Of a stretch of 64,000 bases of DNA, positions 1-8,511 are shown piece by piece. Within the stretch, counting starts at the first letter, position 1. Each line of letters opens with the position of its first letter. Source of the stretch: Streptomyces hayashii (GTDB lineage Bacteria; Actinomycetota; Actinomycetes; Streptomycetales; Streptomycetaceae); contig NZ_JAHHIU010000081.1 of assembly GCF_024539815.1 (NCBI RefSeq), positions 1-64,000 of the forward strand, given 5' to 3'. A model generated the notes under the pieces. That model was not told the DNA's origin and did no database searches. It saw only the letters and a program-made list of their open reading frames with translations. The translations under genes were made by a program, and so were the position numbers.

Positions 1-1
1 C

Positions 2-478
2 GCCTCACCCGCCCCGGCCGTCCCGGCGGTGGCGCGGGTCTGGCCGGTGGGCTCGCGGCCGCCGGTGGTCCGGGGCTGGGAGCCGCCGGCGACGCCGTAC
101 GCCCGCGGCCACCGCGGGGTCGATCTGACGGCGGCGCCGGGGGCCCCGGTACGGGCGGTGGCCGCCGGCCGGGTGTCCTTCGCGGGACGGGTGGCGGGCA
201 GAGGCGTCGTCGCGGTGGAGCTCTCGGCCACCGGCGAGCCGCCCCTGCGGACGACGTACGAGCAGGTACGGGCGTCGGTGCGCCAGGGCGACCGGGTGGT
301 CGCGGGCCAGGTGGTCGGCACGGTCGAACCGGCGGGCACGCACTGCGCGGGCTCCTGCGTGCACTGGGGACTGCTCCGAGGCGCGACCTACCTGGACCCG
401 CTGTCGCTGCTCCCGCCATGGCTGAGGCGAAGGCTCCCGTCCCGACTCCTGCCGGTCCTCGGCGTGCCCCTGCCATGA
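2..478 (+). CDS. M23-family (LytM-like) peptidase domain protein, 5' end outside window
   Basis: The frame is open to the left window edge, and its first visible residues (Ala/Pro-rich) look like the stretch after a signal peptide, so the true start is probably outside; a GTG at 29 is the only start inside. The body is a compact peptidase M23 fold with H-R-G-V-D near residue 42, which matches the HxxxD zinc motif. The C-terminal C-V-H-W-G is the position of the family's HxH motif with the first His replaced. M23 enzymes are secreted zinc endopeptidases that cut peptidoglycan cross-links; the altered second motif leaves activity uncertain. It converges on the TetR gene downstream. Confidence 0.8.
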   Translation, partial: ASPAPAVPAVARVWPVGSRPPVVRGWEPPATPYARGHRGVDLTAAPGAPVRAVAAGRVSFAGRVAGRGVVAVELSATGEPPLRTTYEQVRASVRQGDRVVAGQVVGTVEPAGTHCAGSCVHWGLLRGATYLDPLSLLPPWLRRRLPSRLLPVLGVPLP

Positions 479-712
479 GCCGGCGGGCCGACACCCCGGC
501 CCGCGACCTCGGACAGCCACCCGGCCCGGCACCTCAGCACCGCTGCTGAGGGCGCCCGCCCCGCCCCATGTCAGCACCCCAGGGGCAGGCGCCTGCCGCT
601 GGGCGGCGCATCGGCTGTTCAGCCCGCGCTCCCCTGGCAAGGAACAGTGCGCCGGCGCTCCACGCTGCGGCGCCGGCCTGAGCCTGAGCGGCGGGCGTTC
701 AGCCGCGGGCGT

Positions 713-1303
713 TCAGCCGCGGACCCCGCGCAGCGCCATCGACACCGCGGCTTCCGTGATCGCCGTGGGTTCCTCGGCGGCCCCGAGTTCGATGCGCCGC
801 ACCGCCGCGTCGACGACGCCCTGAAGGAGCATCGCCGCCAGCCGTGGCTCCGTGTGTCCCAGGTCGGCCAGCGCCTCGCCGATCATCGTCACGAGCGCGC
901 CGTGCGCGGCGCGGATCTTCTCCCGGGCGCCCGCGTCCAGTTCGCTCGCCGAGATCGCCACGACGGCCCGGTGACGCCGGTCCCCGACCAGGGCGAGCTG
1001 CCGGCGCACATACGCCTCGACCTTGGCCTCCGCTCCGTCGGCTGCGGCCATCGCCGCCTCGACCTCCGCCGTCCACACGGGGAAGTCGACCGCGCACAGC
1101 TCCTCGACCACGGCGGCCCGCGACCTGAAGTACTCGTACACGGACGAACGTGCGAGTCCCGTCCGCTCGGCGAGGGCCGGGAAGGTCAGCGCCTCCGTCC
1201 CGCCCTCGGACAACAGGGTGCGCGCCGCGTCCAGGAGGGCGGCACGCTGCATCGACCGGTGCTCGGCCACGGAGGCCGCTCGAATCCTTGGCACGTCGAC
1301 CAC
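713..1303 (-). CDS. TetR/AcrR-family transcriptional regulator
   Basis: This 196-residue protein has an N-terminal TetR helix-turn-helix at about residues 18-65; the recognition part reads L-A-R-S-S-V-Y-E-Y-F. An all-helical C-terminal ligand-binding/dimer domain of normal size follows. TetR proteins are usually dimeric repressors released by a small ligand; nothing here indicates the ligand. The GTG at 1303 is used; a second GTG at 1294 is preceded by TAAAGT seven bases upstream and could be a leaderless start. It lies 61 bases downstream of whiG on the same strand but is probably not functionally tied to it. A 14-base tandem repeat spans its stop codon. Confidence 0.88.
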   Translation of the reverse strand: MVDVPRIRAASVAEHRSMQRAALLDAARTLLSEGGTEALTFPALAERTGLARSSVYEYFRSRAAVVEELCAVDFPVWTAEVEAAMAAADGAEAKVEAYVRRQLALVGDRRHRAVVAISASELDAGAREKIRAAHGALVTMIGEALADLGHTEPRLAAMLLQGVVDAAVRRIELGAAEEPTAITEAAVSMALRGVRG

Positions 1304-1364
1304 TTTACGGACGCGCCGACCCCGATGGGAGTGACGCCGACCCCGTTGCTGTCGTCCGTCCAGG

Positions 1365-2207
1365 TCAGCGGCCGAAGCTCGCCAGTTTCGCGCGCAGCTG
1401 GAGCACGGACTTGGTGTGGATCTGGCTGACCCTGCTCTCGGTCACGCCCAGCACGTTCCCGATCTCCGCGAGCGTCAGCCCTTCGTAGTAGTACAGCGTG
1501 ACCACCGTCTTCTCCCGGTCGGGCAGCGTGTTGATCGCCCGGGCCAGAAACCTGCGCAGCTCACGGTCCTCGGCCACCTCCACCGGGTTGTCTGCGGCGG
1601 TGTCCTCAAGGGTGTCCATGAAGCTGAGGCCGTCGCCGTCCTCACCCCCGACGTGCAACAGCTCCTCCAGCGCCACGACGTTGGCCAGCGACAACTGGCT
1701 GAAGACGGCGTGCAGTTCCTCGACCGCGATGCCCAGCTCGGCAGCCACCTCGCACTCCGTGGGCGTCCGCCTCAGCCGCGCCTCAAGCGTCGCGTAGGCC
1801 CGTTCCACGTTGCGCGCCTTCTGCCGCACCGACCTCGGGATCCAGTCCAGCGCCCGCAGTTCGTCGATCATCGCGCCGCGGATCCGGGTGATCGCGTAGG
1901 TCTCGAACTTGATCTCCCGGTCGACGTCGAACTTCTCGATCGCGTCGATCAGCCCGAAGACCCCCGAGGAGACGAAGTCGGCCTGCTCCACATTGGGCGG
2001 CAGACCGACGCTCACCCGTCCCGCCACGTACTTCACCAGCGGCGAGTAGTGCAGGATCAGCTGCTCGCGCAGCCGTTCGTCCCCTGTCGCCTTGTACGAC
2101 CGCCACAGCTCGTCGAGCGTCGAGGGAGCGGGCGGCCGCACGCTGCCACCGTCACGGGCGGCTGGGGGGATCGCCGCCCGGTCGGACCCGGAGGTGTGCT
2201 GGGGCAT
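1365..2207 (-). CDS. whiG: RNA polymerase sigma factor WhiG (sporulation, FliA family)
   Basis: The 280-residue product starts M-P-Q-H-T-S-G-S-D at ATG 2207, preceded by AAGG; upstream in-frame residues do not look coding. Region 2 (helix with [18 protein letters not shown], about residues 75-92), region 3 and a C-terminal region 4 with [18 protein letters not shown] are all present. That is the FliA/SigD-type sigma-28 architecture. WhiG commits Streptomyces aerial hyphae to sporulation by driving whiH and whiI, and is held by the RsiG-c-di-GMP complex (established for S. venezuelae/S. coelicolor). The sequence agrees closely with my memory of S. coelicolor WhiG. It is followed by a TetR gene and preceded by dprA. 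Confidence 0.97.
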   Translation of the reverse strand: MPQHTSGSDRAAIPPAARDGGSVRPPAPSTLDELWRSYKATGDERLREQLILHYSPLVKYVAGRVSVGLPPNVEQADFVSSGVFGLIDAIEKFDVDREIKFETYAITRIRGAMIDELRALDWIPRSVRQKARNVERAYATLEARLRRTPTECEVAAELGIAVEELHAVFSQLSLANVVALEELLHVGGEDGDGLSFMDTLEDTAADNPVEVAEDRELRRFLARAINTLPDREKTVVTLYYYEGLTLAEIGNVLGVTESRVSQIHTKSVLQLRAKLASFGR

Positions 2208-2292
2208 TCGTCGCCTTGTGCCGTTCTGCCGTGAAGTGCGTGAGGTCGGTACCGCGTGGTGCAGTGGTCCGGTCTGTGCCGGAATCCACGTG

Positions 2293-2298
2293 AGCGTA
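2293..2298 (-). promoter_or_regulatory. Candidate -10 element upstream of whiG
   Basis: Read on the minus strand, TACGCT fits the TANNNT -10 consensus and lies 85 bases before the whiG ATG, inside the 262-base gap between dprA and whiG. The -35 match is weak, so this is a position to test rather than a firm call. In S. coelicolor whiG is a known BldD target; I could not pick out an unambiguous BldD box here. Confidence 0.25.
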
Positions 2299-2469
2299 GC
2301 GTGACTGGAGTGTCGCGGTGAGCGAAGGACGTGCCCGGACCGGTACGCAGATACGTTCCGCTGAGGGCCCTCCAGGGGCACGACGGTCGCTGCGGGTGAC
2401 GGTCGAGCGGGTCAACTGCCTGAATTCTCAAGGCTTTCGACGTTCCCCCGGACGGCCGAACCCCCTGCG

Positions 2470-3630
2470 TCAACTTCGGGGCCGACCCCCTCGAACGGAG
2501 ACCATCGCCTGGCGTGTCAACTTCCAGCCGTCGCCGTGTCGTTCGACATAGCCGAGCGCTCTGAGTTCGTACAGTCGGGCGATCGCGTCGTCCGGTGTGG
2601 TGCCGGCCTCGCGGGCGATCTCCGTCGGCGGGGCGGGCCGCCGGGCGGGGAGGGCGGCCAGGACCCGCCGGGCGCCCGGCTCCAGCAGATCGCGCGGCAG
2701 CGCCGGCCCGCGCCGGTCCGGGGCCAGCTCTCCCATGGCTCCGACGAGTTCGACGACCTCCGCGGCGTCGGTGACCAGCACACCCTCCCCCCGCAGCAGT
2801 TCGTGGACCCCGGCGGACAGTCCGCTGGTGGCCGGCCCGGGGACGCCCATGGTGTGCCGGCCCAGTCGTTGCGCCGCCCGCGCGGTGACCAGTGAGCCGC
2901 TGCGGTGGGCGGCCTCGACGACGACGGTGCCCCGGGTGAGCGCGGCGATCACCCGGTTGCGCAGGATGAACCTGCTCGGCGTGGGGTGGTCGCCGGGCGG
3001 CAACTCCCCTACCACCAGTCCCTGTTCGGCGATCCGGCCGATCAACTCCGCGTGGCCGCTCGGGTAGGGCCGGTCGACCCCGCAGGCGAGGACGGCGACG
3101 GTGGCCCCGCCCGCGCCGAGAGCGCCCCGGTGAGCGGCGCCGTCGACTCCGTAGGCCCCGCCGGACACGACCACCCATCCTCGTTCGGCGAGGCCGCAGG
3201 CCAGGGTGGCGGCCATGTGGGCGCCGTACTCGGTGCAGGCGCGGGCGCCGACCACGGCGACCGATCGCAGCGCCCACATGCGCAGACCGGGCCGCCCTCG
3301 CACCCACAGCCCCAGCGGCCGGGCGTCCCCGAGCTCGTCCAGCGTGCCCGGCCACTCGGCGTCCCCGGGACAGACGTAACGGACCCCGGCTTCCCGTGCG
3401 ACGGCGAGATCGCGTTCAGGGTCGGCCTGCGCGGCCCGGGCCAGCAACCCGGCCCACCTGCGGAAGGTCACCCCGGGCAGCGGCTCTCCGCCACCGCGCA
3501 ACCGGCGTACCACCTCCGCCGGGCCCCGTTCCCGCACCCACTGGCCGCTCACCTCGTCCCCGGGCTCGACGACCCGCCCGAGGAAGATCCGGGCGAGCCG
3601 GTCGTCGGCCGGGGCGCCGCCGGCGTTCAC
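2470..3630 (-). CDS. dprA: DNA-processing protein DprA/Smf family
   Basis: This 386-residue protein has an extended Rossmann fold (about residues 115-320). Visible elements are VAVVGAR, GGAYGVDGAAHRGAL, the ...SRFILRNRVIAAL segment and EAAHRSGSLVTARAA, all typical of DprA. A C-terminal winged helix (about 325-375) follows. DprA loads RecA onto incoming single-stranded DNA in naturally competent bacteria; in Streptomyces its role is unclear. The GTG start at 3630 overlaps the comM stop codon (GTGA), showing translational coupling in a yraN-comM-dprA operon, the same order as in mycobacteria. Confidence 0.95.
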   Translation of the reverse strand: MNAGGAPADDRLARIFLGRVVEPGDEVSGQWVRERGPAEVVRRLRGGGEPLPGVTFRRWAGLLARAAQADPERDLAVAREAGVRYVCPGDAEWPGTLDELGDARPLGLWVRGRPGLRMWALRSVAVVGARACTEYGAHMAATLACGLAERGWVVVSGGAYGVDGAAHRGALGAGGATVAVLACGVDRPYPSGHAELIGRIAEQGLVVGELPPGDHPTPSRFILRNRVIAALTRGTVVVEAAHRSGSLVTARAAQRLGRHTMGVPGPATSGLSAGVHELLRGEGVLVTDAAEVVELVGAMGELAPDRRGPALPRDLLEPGARRVLAALPARRPAPPTEIAREAGTTPDDAIARLYELRALGYVERHGDGWKLTRQAMVSVRGGRPRS

Positions 3631-5249
3631 GTCGGCGCCCCGAGGGCCATGGGGACTCCGCGTGGCACCCCGGTGCGCAACTGGAGGGCCAGAGCCACGT
3701 CCATCGCGTCCGGCCGGTCGTGACCGACGAGGTCGGCGACGGTCCAGGCGACGCGCAGCACCCGGTCGAGGCCGCGCGCGGTGAGCACCCCGCGCTCCAG
3801 GTTGCGCTCCGCCTCGTCCATGGCCCCGGTGGCGGCGTGCCAGCGGTTGCGCAGCTCACGGCCCGGCACTTCGCTGTTGGTCCGCCACGGAGTGCCCGCC
3901 AGCCGGGACGCGGCGCGCTCACGGGCGGCCCGGACCCGGTCGGCGACGGTCCGGGTGGACTCGCCGCCGGGTCCGCGGTGGGCGAGCTCGGCCCGGCCGA
4001 CCGGGTCGACCTCGACGCGCAGATCGACCCGGTCGAGCAGCGGGCCGGACAGCCGTGCCTGGTAGCGGCGGATCGCCGAGGGCGGGCACTCGCACAGGGA
4101 GTCGCGCTGCGAGAAGCGCCCGCACGGACACGGATTGGCCGCGAGCACCATCAGGAACCGGGCCGGGAACCGCACCACGCCCGCGCTGCGCGCGATCACG
4201 ACGTGGCCCGCTTCCAGCGGCTGCCGCAGGGCGTCGAGAGCGTGGCTGCCGAATTCCGGGGTCTCGTCCAGGAAGAGCACCCCGCGGTGGGCCATGGAGA
4301 CCGCGCCGGGCCGGGCGAACCCGGGGCCGCCCCCGACCAGCGACTGCATCGTGGCCGAGTGGTGCGGCGCGCAGTACGGGGGCACGTCGATGAGGGGCTT
4401 GCCCGGTGGCAGCAGCCCGGCCACCGAGTGCACCGCCGTGACCTCCAGCGACTCCTGCCTGCTCAATCGGGGCAGCACCGCCGGCAGCCGCTCCGCGAGC
4501 ATGGTCTTGCCCGCTCCCGGGGGCCCTTCCAGGAAGAGGTGGTGTCCGCCGGCCGCGGCCACCTCCACGGCGGTGCGCGCCGAGCGCTGTCCGACCACGT
4601 CCGCGAGGTCGTGCTCCAGGTCCGGGGCGACGCCCATGCCGTGCATGCCGGTGGCCGCGCCGGCGCCGGGCATCCGCAGGCCGGCCAGGAGCGGATCCGG
4701 GCGGCCCGCCTCGTCCGGCTCCTCCTCGGGCACGGGCTCGTCCGCGAGGACGGCGATCAGCTGGCGCAGGCTGCGCACGCCGAGCACGGAGACGCCCGGC
4801 ACGAGCGAGGCCTCGGCGGCTGCGCACTCGGGCACGACGACCTGTTCGTAGCCCGCTTCGGCCGCGGCGAGCACGGCGGGGAGGATGCCCCGCACCGGGC
4901 GCACCCGTCCGTCCAGACCCAGCTCCCCGATCATCACGATGTCGGCGAGCACCCTGGGGTCGATGCGTTCGGCCGCGCCGAGGACCGCACACGCGACGGC
5001 GAGATCGAACCCCGATCCGGCTTTGGGCACGGAGGCCGGGCTGAGGCCCACCGTGAGCTTCTTCTGCGGCCACTCGGCGCCGGAGTTCACGACGGCCGCC
5101 CGCACCCGGTCGCGGCTCTCGCTCAGGCTCTTGTCCGGCAGTCCCACCAGCGTGAACGCCGCCACCCCGGGTTCCAGGTCGGCCTGGACCTCGACGACGA
5201 CTCCCTCGACGCCGACCAGCGCCACGGAGCACGTACGCGCGAACCCCAT
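3627..5249 (-). CDS. comM: ComM/YifB-family Mg-chelatase-like AAA+ ATPase
   Basis: This 540-residue protein begins M-G-F-A-R-T at ATG 5249, one base after the yraN stop. The N-terminal third is the ChlI-like (lon-like) domain; the AAA+ core follows with Walker A GPPGAGKT and Walker B VLFLDE. A Cys cluster CPCGRFSQRDSLCEC is typical of this family. ComM is a hexameric helicase that extends branch migration during transformation in Vibrio. It is also widespread in bacteria not known to take up DNA, as here. It overlaps dprA by four bases. Confidence 0.95.
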   Translation of the reverse strand: MGFARTCSVALVGVEGVVVEVQADLEPGVAAFTLVGLPDKSLSESRDRVRAAVVNSGAEWPQKKLTVGLSPASVPKAGSGFDLAVACAVLGAAERIDPRVLADIVMIGELGLDGRVRPVRGILPAVLAAAEAGYEQVVVPECAAAEASLVPGVSVLGVRSLRQLIAVLADEPVPEEEPDEAGRPDPLLAGLRMPGAGAATGMHGMGVAPDLEHDLADVVGQRSARTAVEVAAAGGHHLFLEGPPGAGKTMLAERLPAVLPRLSRQESLEVTAVHSVAGLLPPGKPLIDVPPYCAPHHSATMQSLVGGGPGFARPGAVSMAHRGVLFLDETPEFGSHALDALRQPLEAGHVVIARSAGVVRFPARFLMVLAANPCPCGRFSQRDSLCECPPSAIRRYQARLSGPLLDRVDLRVEVDPVGRAELAHRGPGGESTRTVADRVRAARERAASRLAGTPWRTNSEVPGRELRNRWHAATGAMDEAERNLERGVLTARGLDRVLRVAWTVADLVGHDRPDAMDVALALQLRTGVPRGVPMALGAPT

Positions 5250-5250
5250 C

Positions 5251-5628
5251 TCAGGCCACCCCCCGGGCGTGCTCGACGACGGGCGCGCCACGGCTGGGCA
5301 GGAGTACGCCGACGAGGTCGATGCGGACGCCGCCCGGTGGAGCTCCCCCGTGCGCCTGGATCCATCGCTCGGCGAGGACGCGCAGACGTTCGGCCTTCTC
5401 CGGCGTCACCGCGGCCATCGGGTGCTGGAATCCGCCGCCCCTGCGGGTCTTCACCTCGCAGACGACCAGAACGTCGCCGTCCCGGGCGACGATGTCGATC
5501 TCACCGGTCCTGCCGCAGCGCCAGTTGCGCTCCAGGACCGTCATCCCGGCCTCGGCGAGCCGTCGCGCGGCCAGATCCTCGCCGTACCTGCCGAGTGCTC
5601 CCCGGGCCAGATCCGTGTTCGTGCTCAT
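5251..5628 (-). CDS. YraN/UPF0102 family putative nuclease-like protein
   Basis: The ATG at 5628 (M-S-T-N-T-D) is chosen because GGAGGTGG sits about eight bases upstream and the conserved family block R-Y-G-E-D-L-A-A begins just after it, giving 125 residues, normal for UPF0102. A PD-(D/E)xK-like core is visible: G-E-I-D-I-V, then C-E-V-K-T-R. The fold resembles Holliday junction resolvases, but the biochemical role is not established. It is first of the yraN-comM-dprA operon. Confidence 0.92.
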   Translation of the reverse strand: MSTNTDLARGALGRYGEDLAARRLAEAGMTVLERNWRCGRTGEIDIVARDGDVLVVCEVKTRRGGGFQHPMAAVTPEKAERLRVLAERWIQAHGGAPPGGVRIDLVGVLLPSRGAPVVEHARGVA

Positions 5629-5755
5629 GTGGGCACCACCTCCGGCACCCACGCTCACGCATCCGCCGCCAGGAAAAGGATCTTGGTGGACAACCCGGCG
5701 GCTGTGGACAACCGCGTCACCCACACGGGCGTCGCGGCGCGAGTGCGCGAGCGGC

Positions 5756-6064
5756 TCAGCTGCCCGGGAGCTCCAGATCGCTCTTGTTGAGCTCCTCGAT
5801 ATTCACGTCCTTGAACGTGAGCACCCGCACCTGCTTCACGAACCGGGCCGGCCGGTACATGTCCCACACCCAGGCATCGGCCATCGACACCTCGAAGAAC
5901 ACCTCACCCTGGACCGAGTGCACCTGCATCTCGTAGTCATTGGTGAGGTAGAAGCGCCGCTCGGTCTCGATCACGTATTTGAACAGACCGACGACATCGC
6001 GGTACTCCCGGTAGAGCTTCAGCTCCATCTCGGTCTCGTACTTTTCGAGGTCCTCGGCGCTCAT
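5756..6064 (-). CDS. DUF2469 family conserved actinobacterial protein
   Basis: This 102-residue acidic protein is rich in Tyr, Phe and Trp (for example [10 protein letters not shown] and [15 protein letters not shown]). It matches the DUF2469 family, almost confined to Actinobacteria and found beside signal peptidase, rnhB and yraN genes in mycobacteria as well. No membrane segment or catalytic motif is visible, and the function is unknown. It is 56 bases downstream of the NUDIX gene and may belong to the sipZ transcript, which in S. lividans is reported to carry three further unrelated genes. Confidence 0.9.
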   Translation of the reverse strand: MSAEDLEKYETEMELKLYREYRDVVGLFKYVIETERRFYLTNDYEMQVHSVQGEVFFEVSMADAWVWDMYRPARFVKQVRVLTFKDVNIEELNKSDLELPGS

Positions 6065-6120
6065 GGCATGTTCCCCTTCAGCCGTGCGATCTCCCCATTG
6101 TGCGCCAGTCCCGTGCGCCC

Positions 6121-6657
6121 CTAGACGATTTCCGTGTCAAGGGTCACCGGTCCGGCCGGGAGACCTTCGTCGAGCAGCGTGCGCAGCAGCTCGGCGAGTC
6201 TGGTCGGATACACCGTCTCATGTGCCTGGGTCAGTTCCCGACACGTCCACCAACGCGATCCGGCGACGCTGCGCCGCTCCAGCTCGGTCAGGGCCGTCGC
6301 CCGGATCGCCGTCTGCGTCGTACGGGCCAGGTAGTACCACTCGTCCTGGTCCCAGCGCCGGCCCGCGAAGGGGAACGAGCACACCCGCCGCCACAGCACC
6401 GGGCCCAGCTCGACCTCGGTGACGCCGGTCTCCTCGGCGAGTTCCCGCAGGGCGGCCTCTTCACGGGTCTCGTCGCCCTCCACACCGCCGCCGGGCGTGA
6501 ACCACCAGTCGTCGGCGGGATCGTCCGGCTCGTGGCCGTGCAGCAGCAGGATGCGGTCCTGCGGGTCGAGGAGGACGACCCGGGCAACCTTGCGCAGCCC
6601 GCCGCCGGAGGAGTCGACGCCCGTGCCCGTCGGCTCGTCCGCCGCCTCAGCGGACAC
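6121..6657 (-). CDS. NUDIX hydrolase
   Basis: This 178-residue protein carries a complete NUDIX box (G-x5-E-x7-R-E-L-A-E-E-T-G, about residues 72-93) that binds metal and cleaves nucleoside diphosphates linked to another moiety. The substrate cannot be read from the sequence. The GTG at 6657 is preferred: GGAG lies about nine bases upstream, it gives a normal N-terminus (S-A-E-A-A-D), and it overlaps the end of sipZ by only 11 bases. Longer in-frame extensions run deep into sipZ. Coupled to sipZ. Confidence 0.88.
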   Translation of the reverse strand: MSAEAADEPTGTGVDSSGGGLRKVARVVLLDPQDRILLLHGHEPDDPADDWWFTPGGGVEGDETREEAALRELAEETGVTEVELGPVLWRRVCSFPFAGRRWDQDEWYYLARTTQTAIRATALTELERRSVAGSRWWTCRELTQAHETVYPTRLAELLRTLLDEGLPAGPVTLDTEIV

Positions 6658-7420
6658 CGGCGGGCTCCGGCCGGGCGCGGCGCCCCGACGTCCGCTTGGC
6701 GATCGGGCCGTAGGCGCCGCCACCGAGGACCAGCACCGCCCCGGCGACGATCAGCCAGCCGATCGTGCCCAGCGGGCCCGGCTGGGAGAGGGCGCCGAGG
6801 GTCTCGAAGCCCGTGGGCCGCTTCAGCATGCCGTTCATCGGCCATACGACGGCGTCGACGCGGGCCTTGACGGCGCTGCGCGCCACCGTGCCCTGGGCGG
6901 CGTCGGTGAGGTGGGCGGTGGAGTCCAGGGAGCCCTCCCGCTCGTCGCCGAGCAGGAACAGCCGGCCGTCCGGGACCGTCACGCTCGGGATGTTCTTGTT
7001 CTCGGCCAGGCTGCCCGGGGGGAGATACGGTTCTTCGATCTGCTTGCCGTTGACGGTCAGCTTGCCGTCGGTGCAGCAGGAGACCGTGTCGCCGCCGACC
7101 GCGACCACCCGCTTGACCACGGGTGCGTTGCTCACCCAGGTCTTGTCGGTGAAGACGACCACGTCCCCGCGCCGCACCTCGCCGCCGTCGACCCGCTCGG
7201 CCAGCACCCGGTCGCCGGCGGCGATCGTCGGGCTCATGGAGCTGGTGGGCACGGTGTACGGCCGGTAGACCAGGGCTCCCCAGCCGAATCCGCCGAGGAA
7301 CAGCACGAGGCCCAGTGCGACGGCCAGGCCGGACAGGCGTTGTCCGGTCCGGCTGCCCACCGGGCCACTGCTGGTGCCGCCGCTGTGCGGGGCCGTACGC
7401 GTAGTGCTCTCGCCACCCAT
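6647..7420 (-). CDS. sipZ: Type I signal peptidase SipZ
   Basis: This 257-residue membrane serine protease has an N-terminal transmembrane helix at about residues 31-52. The catalytic Ser lies in P-T-S-S-M-S-P-T (box B) and the general-base Lys in V-V-K-R-V-V-A-V-G-G-D. LFLLGDEREGSLDS is the box E region with the usual GD/SxDS elements. A second hydrophobic helix (about 223-240) anchors the C-terminus. It cleaves signal peptides of exported pre-proteins on the outer face of the membrane. It is the last of four tandem sip genes and overlaps the NUDIX gene. In S. lividans sipZ starts its own transcript, which fits the 110-base gap after sipY. Confidence 0.95.
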   Translation of the reverse strand: MGGESTTRTAPHSGGTSSGPVGSRTGQRLSGLAVALGLVLFLGGFGWGALVYRPYTVPTSSMSPTIAAGDRVLAERVDGGEVRRGDVVVFTDKTWVSNAPVVKRVVAVGGDTVSCCTDGKLTVNGKQIEEPYLPPGSLAENKNIPSVTVPDGRLFLLGDEREGSLDSTAHLTDAAQGTVARSAVKARVDAVVWPMNGMLKRPTGFETLGALSQPGPLGTIGWLIVAGAVLVLGGGAYGPIAKRTSGRRARPEPAGVR

Positions 7421-7530
7421 GGATCCGCACCCTACCCGGCGGTACCGAACCGGGTCAGCCCTTCACCCCCCGGACTTCGCCGCCTTGGTCACAAGCTTGG
7501 GAAAGGGTTTGCACGGCGGAGAGGGAGAGG

Positions 7531-8511
7531 TCAGCGGGTCCCGGCGTCCCGGTCGCGCCGACGACGCCACAGGACGACCGGCACGGCGCCGACCAGGGCG
7601 AGGCCCCCGGGGGCGACCGTCAAAGCCGCGGAGGCCGCGGACTGGTCGTTCAGGCCGGTCTGGTCGAAGGTGTCCGGCACCGGCAGCGTGCCCCAGTGAC
7701 TGATCGGCCAGGCCTTGACGATGGCGCGTCCGACGACCTGGTCGACGGGGACCATGCCGTGGTTCTTGTCCGACTGGTTGTAGCGCGAGTCACGCGAGTT
7801 CTGCCGGTGGTCGCCCATGACCCAGACGAAGCCCTTGGGGACCTTCACGGTGAACTGACCGCCCTGGTCGTCCTGGCTGCACGGGGTGTTGCCGGGGTAG
7901 ACGTACGGCTCGTTCAGCGCCTTGCCGTTGACCTTGAGCGGGCCGGTGCCCTTGCAGGAGACCGTGTCGCCGCCGACGCCGATGACCCGCTTGATCAGGT
8001 CCTTCTCCTCCGCGGACGGCATCAGGCCGATCCAGCTGAGGACGGTCTGGAAGGCGTTCGGCTCGGCCGTGTTCTCGCCTGCCAGCCAGTCGTCGGGGTC
8101 GTGGAAGACCACGACCTCGCCGCGCTCGGGCTCGGAGCCGAACCACGGGGTCAGCTTGTCCACGAGGACCCGGTCGCCGATCTTCAGGGTGTTCTCCATC
8201 GACGCCGACGGGATGGAGAAGGCCTGCACCAGGAACGTCTTGATCAGCAGCGCCAGGACGAGCGCGATGCCGATCAGGATCGGCAGCTCCTTCCAGAAGG
8301 AGCGGGGCTTCTTCGCCTTCGGCGCCGGGCCGCCCGAACCCTCGCCGCCGGTACCGGGCGGCTCGCTCGACGGCGGGCCGTCGCCGCCCGCCGCAGGGTC
8401 ACTCCCGGAGGTCACGCCGTCGTCCGGCGCCCGGTCGGCGGCCTCCACGGGGTGCCCGCGGTGATCCTCGCCGTCGTGCCCGGACCGTGCGCCAACCGCC
8501 ACATCCCCCAC
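7531..8511 (-). CDS. sipY: Type I signal peptidase SipY
   Basis: This 326-residue protein starts at GTG 8511, preceded by GAGGAG five bases upstream. A long Gly/Pro/acidic cytoplasmic leader of about 70 residues precedes the transmembrane helix PILIGIALVLALLIKTFLVQ. Catalytic Ser is in S-I-P-S-A-S-M-E-N (note Ala where sisters have Gly) and Lys in L-I-K-R-V-I-G-V-G-G-D; GDHRQNSRDSR is box E. A C-terminal helix (ALVGAVPVVLW) followed by an Arg cluster gives two-anchor topology. SipY is the main signal peptidase in S. lividans. Its first 113 bases overlap the unusual tail of sipX. Confidence 0.95.
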   Translation of the reverse strand: MGDVAVGARSGHDGEDHRGHPVEAADRAPDDGVTSGSDPAAGGDGPPSSEPPGTGGEGSGGPAPKAKKPRSFWKELPILIGIALVLALLIKTFLVQAFSIPSASMENTLKIGDRVLVDKLTPWFGSEPERGEVVVFHDPDDWLAGENTAEPNAFQTVLSWIGLMPSAEEKDLIKRVIGVGGDTVSCKGTGPLKVNGKALNEPYVYPGNTPCSQDDQGGQFTVKVPKGFVWVMGDHRQNSRDSRYNQSDKNHGMVPVDQVVGRAIVKAWPISHWGTLPVPDTFDQTGLNDQSAASAALTVAPGGLALVGAVPVVLWRRRRDRDAGTR

